A DNA stretch of 64,000 nucleotides from Pacificoceanicola onchidii (GTDB lineage Bacteria > Pseudomonadota > Alphaproteobacteria > Rhodobacterales > Rhodobacteraceae). The first letter of the stretch is position 1, and every line of letters begins with the position of its first letter. This document shows positions 26,897-35,085 of this stretch, piece by piece. The DNA is taken from the NCBI RefSeq assembly GCF_004804335.1, contig NZ_SRXY01000004.1, forward strand, positions 372,001-436,000. The letters run 5' to 3'. The position numbers and the translations under genes were made by a program. Below the pieces are notes generated by a model. That model saw only the letters and a list, made by a program, of their open reading frames with translations, was not told the origin of the DNA and did not search any database.

Positions 26897-27391
26897 CTAG
26901 CCGATGATCTTGGCCGGAATGCCCGCCACCGTCGCCCCGGCTGGCACATCCTTGGTAACAACCGCGTTGGCCCCGATCACCGCATGATCACCCACCGTCA
27001 AAGGCCCGATCAGTTTGGCCCCGGCACCCACGTCCACGTGCCCACCCAGAACCACCGGACCAGCAAGAGTAACCTGATGGAAGATCATGCAGTTCACACC
27101 GATCCTGGCGTCAGGGTGAATGATGATCCCGGTCGGGTGCGTGAGCCTCAACCCGCCGCCAACCTCTGTGTTGAGATGCAGCTCTGTCTGACACATCGTG
27201 GACCAGAAGAGATGGTTCAGCGCCCAGTATTTGCCTGCGATCATCGCCAGAACGCCGCCCTGCGCCCTAGCTGCCTGATACCGCCGCAAAGCACGGATCA
27301 GTTTCTGACCCGGATCCCAGAAGCGGCGGATGTCTTCCCGGCTCCAGTCCGGCACCTCGGCGGAGATCTGCTTTTCGCTCACAATTCGCAC
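26897..27391 (-). CDS. serine acetyltransferase-like hexapeptide acyltransferase
   Basis: This 164-residue protein has the left-handed beta-helix hexapeptide repeats of the LbH family: GGGLRLTHPTGIIIHPDARI, then VVLGGHVDVGAGAKLIGPL and AVIGANAVVTKDVPAGATV. The active-site His is probably the one in THPTGIIIHPD or FHQVTLAG. It is short for CysE (about 270 residues) and lacks its N-terminal helical domain. In a polysaccharide locus it more likely acetylates a sugar than makes O-acetylserine; that is inference. It diverges from the acyltransferase gene over about 176 bp. Confidence 0.85.
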   Translation of the reverse strand: MRIVSEKQISAEVPDWSREDIRRFWDPGQKLIRALRRYQAARAQGGVLAMIAGKYWALNHLFWSTMCQTELHLNTEVGGGLRLTHPTGIIIHPDARIGVNCMIFHQVTLAGPVVLGGHVDVGAGAKLIGPLTVGDHAVIGANAVVTKDVPAGATVAGIPAKIIG

Positions 27392-27457
27392 TCCCGAGGC
27401 GCTCTACGCCCAAATACTGCCAAGATTTGATCTATAGTTAATCCGATAGCAACACCT

Positions 27458-27491
27458 ACACGTCACGCCAAGAAAACAGGGCATGACGTGT
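27458..27491. promoter_or_regulatory. inverted repeat ACACGTCA-N18-TGACGTGT between divergent genes
   Basis: The perfect 8-bp arms at 27458-27465 and 27484-27491 are separated by 18 bp. They lie in the intergenic region between the acetyltransferase start (27391) and the acyltransferase leader ORF (27568). The arrangement could be an operator or a weak RNA hairpin. No matching copy was noticed elsewhere in the window. Confidence 0.3.
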
Positions 27492-27567
27492 TTACCGCTG
27501 CCCACCGGTCTGGCAAAGCCTGACCATCGCGCCAAGACAACGACCGGAGAACCCGGAAGGAGCCGAC

Positions 27568-27603
27568 ATGTCCCAAGCCCCCTGCCAAAGGGTTGCCGCA
27601 TGA
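27568..27603 (+). CDS. 11-codon upstream ORF coupled to acyltransferase gene
   Basis: The reading frame MSQAPCQRVAA has an AAGGAG Shine-Dalgarno (27557-27562) spaced 5 bp from its ATG, much stronger than anything before the downstream gene. Its TGA (27601-27603) overlaps the ATG of the acyltransferase (27600-27602) as ATGA. This geometry suggests that translation of the small ORF delivers ribosomes to the large gene. The peptide itself probably has no function. It is inferred from sequence only. Confidence 0.45.
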   Translation: MSQAPCQRVAA

Positions 27604-29654
27604 GCGCACCGCTTGGTCCGGCAATGCCCTATCGCGGCGATATCGACGGGCTACGCGCCGTCGCGGTGCTTGGCGTCGTTCTGTACCATTTCGGCCTGCC
27701 CATTCCCGGTGGGTTTGTCGGCGTTGACGTTTTCTTTGTGATCTCCGGCTTCCTGATCGGCGGCATTTTGTGGCGTGAGTATGATCAGACAGGGCGGGTC
27801 TGGCTGAAGAATTTCTACACGCGCCGCTTCCGCCGGCTCGCACCCGCCTTCTTCGTGATGGCCATTGTCACGACGCTTGTCGGCTGGGCGCTCATGCTGC
27901 CCTTCGAGTTTCGCGAATACGGCAAGACGCTGGTCGCAGCGACAGTCTATCTTTCGAACGTGCTCTTCTTCCGCAGCGCGGGATATTTCGACGTCGCCTC
28001 GGAGGACAAGCCGCTTCTGCATACGTGGTCGCTTGCCGTCGAAGAGCAGTTCTACATCGTCCTGCCATTGCTCATCCTGCTCTTCGCGCGATGGCGATGG
28101 GGGCTTCTGGGCGTCCTGATCACGATCTGGGCCGCATCGCTTGCCGGGTGTATCCTTTTGACCCCAGGCTATCAGACGGCGACGTTCTACCTGTTTCCGT
28201 TTCGTGCATGGGAACTTCTGAGCGGTGTTCTGCTCGCGATCTGGGGCTATGAGACCGGCCGCCGCTGGCGCGGGTGGGCGATCTTGTCCTGGCTTGGCGC
28301 GGCGCTCATCCTTGGCTCGATGGTGTTCATCCCGGCAGGCCCCCATTTTCCCGGTCTGCTCGCCATTCCGCCGGTTCTGGGGACGGTCCTGATCATCGCC
28401 AACGGGTTCAACCGCAATCCGGTTAACCAAATCCTTTGCAGTCCCGCCGCACTGTTTTTCGGTGCGATTTCCTATTCGCTCTACCTATGGCATTGGCCCG
28501 TTTTCACCCTGTCGACCTATTTCCGGGACGGCTATGCCAACATCGTCGAAACCGTGTTCTGGATGACGCTGTCCGTCGGTCTGGCATGGATTTCGTGGCG
28601 CTTTGTCGAAAACCCGGTGCGCCACGCGCAGCGTCTTTCAGGCGGGCTTGTCATGACCGGAACGGCCCTGGCGTCCGCCATCACACTTGGCATCGGTGGA
28701 TGGCTTTATACGCAGGATGGTGTGCCAAGCCGGTTCGGCGCAGAGGCGCGTACCCATATCAACGCCTCCGGAGACTTCCTGCAGGATTGGAGCCGCTGTT
28801 ATGTGGCAACGCAACTGCCGCTTGATGGCCTTGAAGTCTGCCCAATTGGTCCGGACGGCCCGGCACGCGTTTTGGTTTGGGGCGACAGCCATGTCCGGGC
28901 CTTCAAGGAAGGCCTCGATCTTGCCGCGCATGAGGCTGGCGTGCCCGGCGTCATCCTGTGGCGTGCCGGTTGCCCCCCTCTCTTCGGTGTTCGCAAGGTC
29001 GAAAGCGCCGCCACAGCCGCGCAGGATCTGGCCTGTACCCAAGCGAACAAACAGATCGAGCAAAGCTTCATGCGGCTGAACACTCTGGAGGCCGTCCTGC
29101 TGATCGGACGCTGGAGCTATTATTCCAGCGGTCAGGGCGTTGGTCTGGACAAGGAACACCGCATTTCCTTGCATCCAACCGAAAACCCCGAAACCGTCGG
29201 CGCGGTTCAGGCCCGGCTTCTGGCAAATGCCGCGCGCGAAACCGTCGCCAAGATCGCCCTTTGGGTGCCAAACCTCTTCGTTCTACGACAGCCTCCCGAA
29301 ATCCCTCTGTACGACAGTCGCGAAGCCGCTCGCGAGACGGCGCATGCGCCCTGGCCTTTTGCCGCTGCGGCCAAGACGGAACCGACGATCCAGCGCTCGG
29401 CACTTGCGCTACGGGCGGCTTTGGCTGATGCGCCCTGGCAGCTTTTGCAGGACAATGGGCAGATCACCTTTCTCGATACATGGCCCTATTTCTGTGACGC
29501 AGATCAGTGTTCCGCGGTTCATGACGGGATCGGGCAATACTTTGACAACAACCATCTGACCAATGCAGCAGCCTTGCGGGTCAGGGATGTTTTTGCGCCC
29601 GTTTTTGCAGCGATCACCCAGCAAACCGCGCGCTCCGTCCAAGTTTCAGAATGA
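27600..29654 (+). CDS. acyltransferase family 3 / SGNH fusion (OafA-like polysaccharide O-acyltransferase)
   Basis: This is 684 residues from the ATG at 27600. The N-terminal half (about residues 1-385) is an acyltransferase_3 membrane domain opening with YRGDIDGLRAVAVLGVVLYH and carrying FFVISGFLIGG and SLAVEEQFYIVLP. The C-terminal half is a periplasmic SGNH domain with WGDSHVRAFKEG near residue 425 and DNNHLTNAAALRV near the end. Such proteins O-acylate extracytoplasmic polysaccharides. The frame is open upstream to 27483, but the 27600 start is coupled to a short ORF and fits the conserved N-terminus. Its stop overlaps the GMC gene start (ATGA). Confidence 0.92.
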   Translation: MSAPLGPAMPYRGDIDGLRAVAVLGVVLYHFGLPIPGGFVGVDVFFVISGFLIGGILWREYDQTGRVWLKNFYTRRFRRLAPAFFVMAIVTTLVGWALMLPFEFREYGKTLVAATVYLSNVLFFRSAGYFDVASEDKPLLHTWSLAVEEQFYIVLPLLILLFARWRWGLLGVLITIWAASLAGCILLTPGYQTATFYLFPFRAWELLSGVLLAIWGYETGRRWRGWAILSWLGAALILGSMVFIPAGPHFPGLLAIPPVLGTVLIIANGFNRNPVNQILCSPAALFFGAISYSLYLWHWPVFTLSTYFRDGYANIVETVFWMTLSVGLAWISWRFVENPVRHAQRLSGGLVMTGTALASAITLGIGGWLYTQDGVPSRFGAEARTHINASGDFLQDWSRCYVATQLPLDGLEVCPIGPDGPARVLVWGDSHVRAFKEGLDLAAHEAGVPGVILWRAGCPPLFGVRKVESAATAAQDLACTQANKQIEQSFMRLNTLEAVLLIGRWSYYSSGQGVGLDKEHRISLHPTENPETVGAVQARLLANAARETVAKIALWVPNLFVLRQPPEIPLYDSREAARETAHAPWPFAAAAKTEPTIQRSALALRAALADAPWQLLQDNGQITFLDTWPYFCDADQCSAVHDGIGQYFDNNHLTNAAALRVRDVFAPVFAAITQQTARSVQVSE

Positions 29655-31216
29655 CTCATATCGCCGGTGATACGCTTTGGGATGCCATCGTTATCGGCAC
29701 CGGAATCGGCGGCGGCACGGTGGGCCGGGCCTTGGCCGAGGCCGGACAAAAGGTGCTCTTTCTGGAACGCGGACCTGCAGGATTTCGCTCTGAGGCAAAC
29801 GGGCTAAGCGAAGCCTTTCTGCCCGAGGCGCGCCTTGCGCGCGGACTTTGGCCGGAACCGTTGCACCTGCGTCTGAACGGCGCGGAGTCCGCCTTCTACG
29901 CGCCATTGGGCGCGGGTGTTGGCGGGTCATCAGTTTTCTACGCGGCCACTTTGGAGCGGCCGGAACGGCATGATCTAGAGCCCACCGAAGAGCGCCCACA
30001 TCCCACGGGCGGCTGGCCGGTGTCTTTTGATGCCATGGCGCCCTACTTCAATCGCGCGGCTGAGTGGTTCCGGGTGTACGGAGAGGCCGATCCGCTTTCG
30101 AGCGAACAGCCAATGCCCTTGCGCCCAGCGCCAGAGCCGAACCGGACGGAAGCCTCGCTGATGCGCAGTCTGAGCTCAGCCGGGTTGCACCCTTACCACG
30201 CCCACACGGCTCTGGAACGGGTGCCGGGCTGCCAGAAATGCCTCGGGACGAAATGCCCGAAATCGTGCAAGATGGACGGGCGGTCTGCCGGTGTTGAACC
30301 CGCTTTGCGCAGTGGCAACGCGGCGCTGATCCACAGCGCCCAGGTTACGCGCCTGATTGCTTCGGGCAACCAGATCTCGGAGGTGCATACCCGGATCGAC
30401 GGCCAGGTGCAGCACTTCCGCGCCAAGCGTTTCATCCTTGCAGGAGGGGCGCTTGGGTCGGCCCATCTGCTGCTGGCCTCGGCCTGCGAAGCCGCACCGA
30501 ACGGGATCGCCAATTGTTCTGATCAGGTGGGCCGCAACCTGATGTTCCACCTCAACGAGATTTTCGCCCTGTGGCCGCGCGATGGCGACCCGGAAGATGG
30601 CGCGACCAAAGCTATCTCGCTGCGCGATCTCTATCATGGCGATGACCGGTTCGGCACGATCCAATCCATGGGCATTCGCGCCTCCTATGGCGAAATCGTG
30701 TTCTACCTCAATCAGATGCTTGCCCGCAGCCGCCTGAACCGGTGGCCCGGCTTACACCATCTTACGCGCCTGCCCGCCGCCATCGCCGCCCGCCTTTTCG
30801 GACAGGCTCAGCTGTTTGTTGGGCTGATGGAAGACCTGCCTTACACGCACAACCGTGTTCTTTTCGATCCCGTGCATCCGGAACGGTTATCGGTCACATA
30901 TGAATTCTCGCCGGAGCTTTTGCACCGCCGCCGTGCCTTTCGGAGCGCCATACGCAAAGCGTTTCGAGGCCATCGCAGGCTGTTCCTGGGCGTAACGCCC
31001 GAGTTGAACTACGGGCACCCCTGCGGCACCCTCCGCTTCGGCACGGACCCGGCCGCCTCCGTTCTGCGCCCGGACTGCCGCACCCATGATGTGGTCAATC
31101 TCTGGGTTACGGATTCGTCTTTTATGCCGACGTCCATGGGTGTGAACCCGTCTTTGACCATCGCCGCCAATGCACTGAGGGTTGCCGATTTGATGCAGAA
31201 GGAGCCACTTTCATGA
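29651..31216 (+). CDS. GMC family FAD-dependent oxidoreductase
   Basis: This 521-residue protein has an N-terminal Rossmann FAD motif IVIGTGIGGGTVGRALAEAG (residues about 13-32) followed by VLFLERG. The GMC C-terminal signature is VTDSSFMPTSMGVNPSLTIA. Between them lies a four-cysteine patch, CQKCLGTKCPKSC near residues 197-209. Family members oxidise alcohols or sugar hydroxyls. Its start overlaps the acyltransferase stop and its end overlaps the SDR start (ATGA both times), so the three act together. No signal peptide is seen, so a cytosolic sugar or lipid substrate is likely. Confidence 0.88.
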   Translation: MTHIAGDTLWDAIVIGTGIGGGTVGRALAEAGQKVLFLERGPAGFRSEANGLSEAFLPEARLARGLWPEPLHLRLNGAESAFYAPLGAGVGGSSVFYAATLERPERHDLEPTEERPHPTGGWPVSFDAMAPYFNRAAEWFRVYGEADPLSSEQPMPLRPAPEPNRTEASLMRSLSSAGLHPYHAHTALERVPGCQKCLGTKCPKSCKMDGRSAGVEPALRSGNAALIHSAQVTRLIASGNQISEVHTRIDGQVQHFRAKRFILAGGALGSAHLLLASACEAAPNGIANCSDQVGRNLMFHLNEIFALWPRDGDPEDGATKAISLRDLYHGDDRFGTIQSMGIRASYGEIVFYLNQMLARSRLNRWPGLHHLTRLPAAIAARLFGQAQLFVGLMEDLPYTHNRVLFDPVHPERLSVTYEFSPELLHRRRAFRSAIRKAFRGHRRLFLGVTPELNYGHPCGTLRFGTDPAASVLRPDCRTHDVVNLWVTDSSFMPTSMGVNPSLTIAANALRVADLMQKEPLS

Positions 31217-31980
31217 ATGTGCTGACCCCGTCCGACGGTATCGCGATTGTCACCGGTGCCGGAACGGGCCTTGGCCGGGCACTTGCAGTGGAACTGACGC
31301 AGCGCGGGTTCACCGTGATTGGGACCGGACGGCGCACGGAAACCTTGGAGGAAACCAAAAGGCTCTGCGAGAAAGGCCGGTTCCACTCAGAACCGCTTGA
31401 TGTGTCAGACGCACGTGCCGTTGCAGGCTGCTTCGCCGAAATGCGAAAGAACCACGGGCCAATCGCCCTGCTGATCAACAACGCCGCTGTCTACCCGCGC
31501 GAAGATTTTCTCGCCGCCAGTGCTGAACGCTTCATGGACACGGTCAAAATCAACCTCGGCGGTGTGGTTAATTGCTCGCACGCCGCTTTGACGGACATGG
31601 CGGAGCGCGGGCGCGGGCGGATTTTGAACGTTGCCACCTTCGCCGACCTCAATCCTCTGCCAACGGCCGGGGCCTATTCCGTCTCAAAAGGCGCCGCGCG
31701 TATCCTGACCCGCAGTCTGATCGCCGATCTCTCTGATCGTTTTCCCGGCATTGTCATTTCCGACTGGATGCCCGGCATGTTGCAGACCGGCATGGGGATC
31801 CCAGATGGGCTTGATCCATCGGTATCGGCAAAATGGGGTGTTTCGCTGGCGCTTATGTGTGATCAGAGCGTCAACGGCGTCACGTTTGAAATGGACTGCG
31901 AGGTTTTGCCGCCGCGCGGTCTGAAGGGTCGGATCAAGGATCTGCTCCTGCTCCGGCGCCAAAAACCCCGCAGACTGTGA
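31213..31980 (+). CDS. short-chain dehydrogenase/reductase (SDR)
   Basis: This 255-residue classical SDR has the cofactor motif VTGAGTGLGRALAVEL near residue 14, LINNAAVYPR and the catalytic AYSVSKGAARIL (YxxxK). The Arg after the second strand (GTGRRTE) suggests NADP(H) preference. It overlaps the GMC gene by 4 bp and could reduce a keto-sugar formed by that oxidase. It is convergent with the GT26 gene across 4 bp. Confidence 0.92.
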   Translation: MNVLTPSDGIAIVTGAGTGLGRALAVELTQRGFTVIGTGRRTETLEETKRLCEKGRFHSEPLDVSDARAVAGCFAEMRKNHGPIALLINNAAVYPREDFLAASAERFMDTVKINLGGVVNCSHAALTDMAERGRGRILNVATFADLNPLPTAGAYSVSKGAARILTRSLIADLSDRFPGIVISDWMPGMLQTGMGIPDGLDPSVSAKWGVSLALMCDQSVNGVTFEMDCEVLPPRGLKGRIKDLLLLRRQKPRRL

Positions 31981-31984
31981 TCGC

Positions 31985-32746
31985 TCAGAGTTGGTTGCGA
32001 GCCCGAAGCGCCAGCGCCTGAACCACTTGGCCCGGCAGGATCAACAGGCACTTCAGGTAACGCACTCCCAAACGGCGCGGATTGCCGAGCATCCGCCACA
32101 TCCATTCAAGGGCATAGCGTCGTGCCCAATCCGGTGCGCGTTTCTGCGATCCGGCAAAGAAATCGAGGCCCGCGCCGATGGACGCGAAGCCAACGGTGGG
32201 CGCAACTGTCCGGCCTCGCGCGGACAACACTTCCTGCTTGGGCGCACCGAGAGCGACAAAACACAGACCAGCCCCCGACGCTTCAACTTGTCGAAGCACT
32301 TCATCAGCGGCTTCGCTTAGCGGATCGAATCCCATCGGCGGCGAAATGCAGAGCGCAACCTCAAGCCCCGGCACTTCGGTTTCGAGAAACGCTTTGGCAG
32401 AAGCCAGCGATTCGGCTGTGGAGCCGACAAAAGCCACAGGAACGGCGTTCCGCGCTGCGACCTTTGCCAAGGGCAAAATCGCGTCGGATCCGGGGATCAG
32501 TTCAACCGGTTGTTTGGCCAGTTTCGACATCCAGACAATCGGATTGCCGTCAGCGACAACAAAATCCTGGCGTTGGTAAGCATCGCGAAAAACCGAAGAC
32601 CTGTTGAGTTTCACAAGGTGATCGAGATTGATGGTTGCAAGAGAAAAGCCCGAACGCTCGCGCAAACGCGCTTCAACCCGGGATTCCAGATCATCCCAGG
32701 TCGGCACGTTGACGTTGATCGTCTGACTTTTGATCGTAAAAAGCAT
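31985..32746 (-). CDS. WecB/TagA/CpsF family glycosyltransferase (GT26)
   Basis: This is 253 residues from the ATG at 32746, chosen because AAGAGGGG lies just upstream; the open frame extends to 32809. Family motifs are visible: LATINLDHLVKLNR, VVADGNPIVWMSKL with the catalytic Asp, and FVALGAPKQEVL. GT26 enzymes often add the second sugar (for example ManNAc or glucuronate) to a lipid-linked primer. That fits a locus whose initiating transferase is elsewhere. It diverges from the Gfo/Idh gene across about 255 bp, which holds two candidate regulatory elements. Confidence 0.9.
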   Translation of the reverse strand: MLFTIKSQTINVNVPTWDDLESRVEARLRERSGFSLATINLDHLVKLNRSSVFRDAYQRQDFVVADGNPIVWMSKLAKQPVELIPGSDAILPLAKVAARNAVPVAFVGSTAESLASAKAFLETEVPGLEVALCISPPMGFDPLSEAADEVLRQVEASGAGLCFVALGAPKQEVLSARGRTVAPTVGFASIGAGLDFFAGSQKRAPDWARRYALEWMWRMLGNPRRLGVRYLKCLLILPGQVVQALALRARNQL

Positions 32747-32829
32747 CAAACCCCTCTTCACCGGGTATATAACTTGCACCTGCACCAGCATTGAGTGGGA
32801 AAAAAACAAGCTTTGGTGCCAAAATCGTG

Positions 32830-32848
32830 GCGAAAGGGCGGCTTTCGC
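32830..32848. promoter_or_regulatory. palindrome GCGAAAG-N5-CTTTCGC between GT26 and Gfo/Idh genes
   Basis: The perfect 7-bp arms at 32830-32836 and 32842-32848 sit 84 bp upstream of the GT26 start. A direct downstream neighbour is the element AGGAAACAGT (32907-32916), which is identical to one arm of the wzz-side palindrome at 42881-42890. The position in a divergent promoter region suggests an operator; this is inference. Confidence 0.35.
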
Positions 32849-32936
32849 AGGGATTGTTCAATACACCCGTGTCTGTCGAATTCTGGCCATGTTTGCCAGT
32901 TAAGCAAGGAAACAGTTAACGGTGGGTAGAGCAGCT

Positions 32937-33005
32937 ATGCCCGAAAACATTGAGAAATTCGGCCTTCATCGGCCGCACGTGCCCTATTGGGTACCACAAC
33001 CATGA
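32937..33005 (+). CDS. 22-codon upstream ORF coupled to Gfo/Idh/MocA gene
   Basis: The frame opens with ATG at 32937 (peptide start MPENIEKFGL) and closes with TGA at 33003-33005. That stop overlaps the ATG of the oxidoreductase gene (33002) as ATGA. A purine-rich stretch (GGTGGGTAGAG) lies upstream, but it is not a strong Shine-Dalgarno. This is the second such leader-plus-ATGA arrangement in the locus. It may couple translation, or be chance. Confidence 0.35.
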   Translation: MPENIEKFGLHRPHVPYWVPQP

Positions 33006-34123
33006 CGCGGGTTTTGCTTCTGGGATGCGGCTTTGTGGCTGACCTCTATATGCGTTCATTGTCCGCGATGACCGGTATATCTGTTGCAGGCGTTTTTGAT
33101 ATCGATGCAGAGCGTCGGGCCCAATTCTGCCAGTTCTGGGGTGTTCCCGAAAAGACAAGCTTCGAAGCGCTATTGGACAGCGCACACGGGGCCTTGGTGC
33201 TCAATCTAACCAACCCACATGCCCATTTCGAAACAACCCTTGCTTGTTTGAATGCGGGTCATCCGGTCTATTCGGAAAAACCGCTCGCCATGTGTACCCA
33301 AGACGCAAAAACCCTTCATGCATTGGCTTTTGAGAAAGGGCTCGAGCTGGCATCGGCCCCCTGTTCGGCACTTGGCGAAGCCGCGCAAACGCTTGGGCAC
33401 GCCTTAAGACATGGCACCGCGGGAACGCCCCGCGCGATCTACGCGGAACTGGACGATGGGTTCATCCCGCAGGCCGCTTTTGAGAAGTGGACATCCGAAA
33501 GCGGCGCGCCCTGGCCATACGAAGATGAGTTTCGGGTCGGGTGTACGCTTGAGCACGCGGGATACTACCTCGGGTGGTTGATTGGCTGGTTTGGGTCCGT
33601 GCACACCGTTGTCGCCGCCAGCGCCGAAGTGTTGCCGGAAAAGGCAGGTGACGGTCCTTTTGCCCCGGACCTCTCGGTCGCTACACTTTTTTTTGAGAAC
33701 GGGCCAGTTACCCGCCTGACATGCAGCATCGTCGCGCCGCACAACCATGCAATCCGAATCACCGGTGACAAAGGTGTGCTGAGCTGTGATGCCGCCTGGG
33801 ACAATGCCGCCAAGGTTCGCTTTGCACGACGCATGACAATCCGCAGGCGTCTGATGGAATCGCCCTGGCCCCGCCGGGTGCGGCTCCAAGGTCCCACTCA
33901 TCCAAAGGTCAAACGATGGGGCGCGGCGGCCATGAATTTCATGCTCGGCCCCGCCGAAGTACTGGAAGCGATCCGGGAGGGCCGCCCAAGCCGCCTTGGC
34001 GGAGATTTTGCGCTGCACATGACTGAGGTCACATTGGCCATCCAGAATGCCGGGGAGCATAGCGGCGCGCTGACAATGACAACCCGATGCAATCCCATGG
34101 AGCCGATGCCATGGGCGAAGTGA
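33002..34123 (+). CDS. Gfo/Idh/MocA family oxidoreductase
   Basis: This is 373 residues from the ATG at 33002; a TTG at 32987 is in frame but less likely. The NAD(P)-binding fold starts VLLLGCGFVADLYMRSL, and the conserved catalytic lysine motif is YSEKPLAMCTQ near residue 97. The C-terminal alpha/beta domain has TRLTCSIVAPHNHAIRI. The family oxidises or reduces sugars and nucleotide sugars. It overlaps the following epimerase gene by 13 bp and is the apparent paralogue of the N-terminal half of the 37265 fusion protein. Confidence 0.88.
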   Translation: MTRVLLLGCGFVADLYMRSLSAMTGISVAGVFDIDAERRAQFCQFWGVPEKTSFEALLDSAHGALVLNLTNPHAHFETTLACLNAGHPVYSEKPLAMCTQDAKTLHALAFEKGLELASAPCSALGEAAQTLGHALRHGTAGTPRAIYAELDDGFIPQAAFEKWTSESGAPWPYEDEFRVGCTLEHAGYYLGWLIGWFGSVHTVVAASAEVLPEKAGDGPFAPDLSVATLFFENGPVTRLTCSIVAPHNHAIRITGDKGVLSCDAAWDNAAKVRFARRMTIRRRLMESPWPRRVRLQGPTHPKVKRWGAAAMNFMLGPAEVLEAIREGRPSRLGGDFALHMTEVTLAIQNAGEHSGALTMTTRCNPMEPMPWAK

Positions 34124-35085
34124 CGCGTATCCTGATAACCGGGGCGAGCGGGTTTGTTGGCGGCGCGGTTGTGCGGGCCGCCCGCGCGCAAGGCATCGAC
34201 GTCATTGCACAGTATCGCAGCCTGCCCCATGCCAACTGGGAGTCCGACGCCGGAATCGAGCCGCTGCGATTGGACCTGTCCGATCCGGGCGCGCAAAACA
34301 GTTTGAAAGAGCAATTGCCGGGTGTGGACGCGGTCATCCACGCGGCTGCACATATGGGCGACGATCCAAAAGCGCATGAAACGCTAAGCGTCGGCGGCAC
34401 GAAAACGCTTTTGGACGCCATGCAAGGCGAACAAGCGCGGTTGGTGCTCGTGTCTTCAATCGCGGTTTATGACACGATGGCCCTGAAACCCGGTGATCTG
34501 CTGGATGAAGCCAGCCCATTGGAGACCACCGAGACAGCACGCGATCCTTACACAAAGGCCAAACTCGCGCAGGAAGCGCTCGTCCGAGATGCGCGGCAAA
34601 GCGCATGGCTCATTCGGCCCGGCGCAGTCTGGGGATCCGGACGGACATGGCACGCCTTGCTTGGCTTCTGGGCTTCCAAAATTTTCGTCCAGATCGGTGG
34701 CGACGACGGCGAATTGCCGGTGGTCCATGTCGACCATCTCGCCGAACTCCTGATCAAGGCAGCACGCACTGTGCCGCCGGGTATCGTCGCTGTGAACGCT
34801 TTGGACGATGACAGGCCGAGCCGCGCGCGCTTTGTCTCGGCCCATCGGAAGTGGGCGGGCTGGCCCCGTTTGGTTTTGCCGATTTCCTTCGCAGTCTGGC
34901 TCAAGCTCATTCGCCTTTTGAAGCCTGTCGCAAGCCGCCTGCCCGGCCTGTTTCGCGAACCGATTGCCCGGGCCCGGCTGATGCCGCTCAGCTATTCCAA
35001 CGAGAAGGGCCGCAGCATCCTCGCCGGGCCGTCTCAGGCGGATTTCGAAACTCTGCTGGCCCAAAGTTTGGAGGATCGTCCATGA
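34111..35085 (+). CDS. NAD-dependent epimerase/dehydratase family protein
   Basis: This is 324 residues from the ATG at 34111; an earlier ATG at 34087 lacks a ribosome-binding site. The extended-SDR motif ILITGASGFVGGAVV is followed by DAVIHAAAHMG and the catalytic DPYTKAKLAQEAL (YxxxK). It likely modifies an activated sugar, alone or in relay with the upstream Gfo/Idh enzyme. Its TGA overlaps the start of the next glycosyltransferase gene as ATGA. Confidence 0.88.
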   Translation: MGEVTRILITGASGFVGGAVVRAARAQGIDVIAQYRSLPHANWESDAGIEPLRLDLSDPGAQNSLKEQLPGVDAVIHAAAHMGDDPKAHETLSVGGTKTLLDAMQGEQARLVLVSSIAVYDTMALKPGDLLDEASPLETTETARDPYTKAKLAQEALVRDARQSAWLIRPGAVWGSGRTWHALLGFWASKIFVQIGGDDGELPVVHVDHLAELLIKAARTVPPGIVAVNALDDDRPSRARFVSAHRKWAGWPRLVLPISFAVWLKLIRLLKPVASRLPGLFREPIARARLMPLSYSNEKGRSILAGPSQADFETLLAQSLEDRP

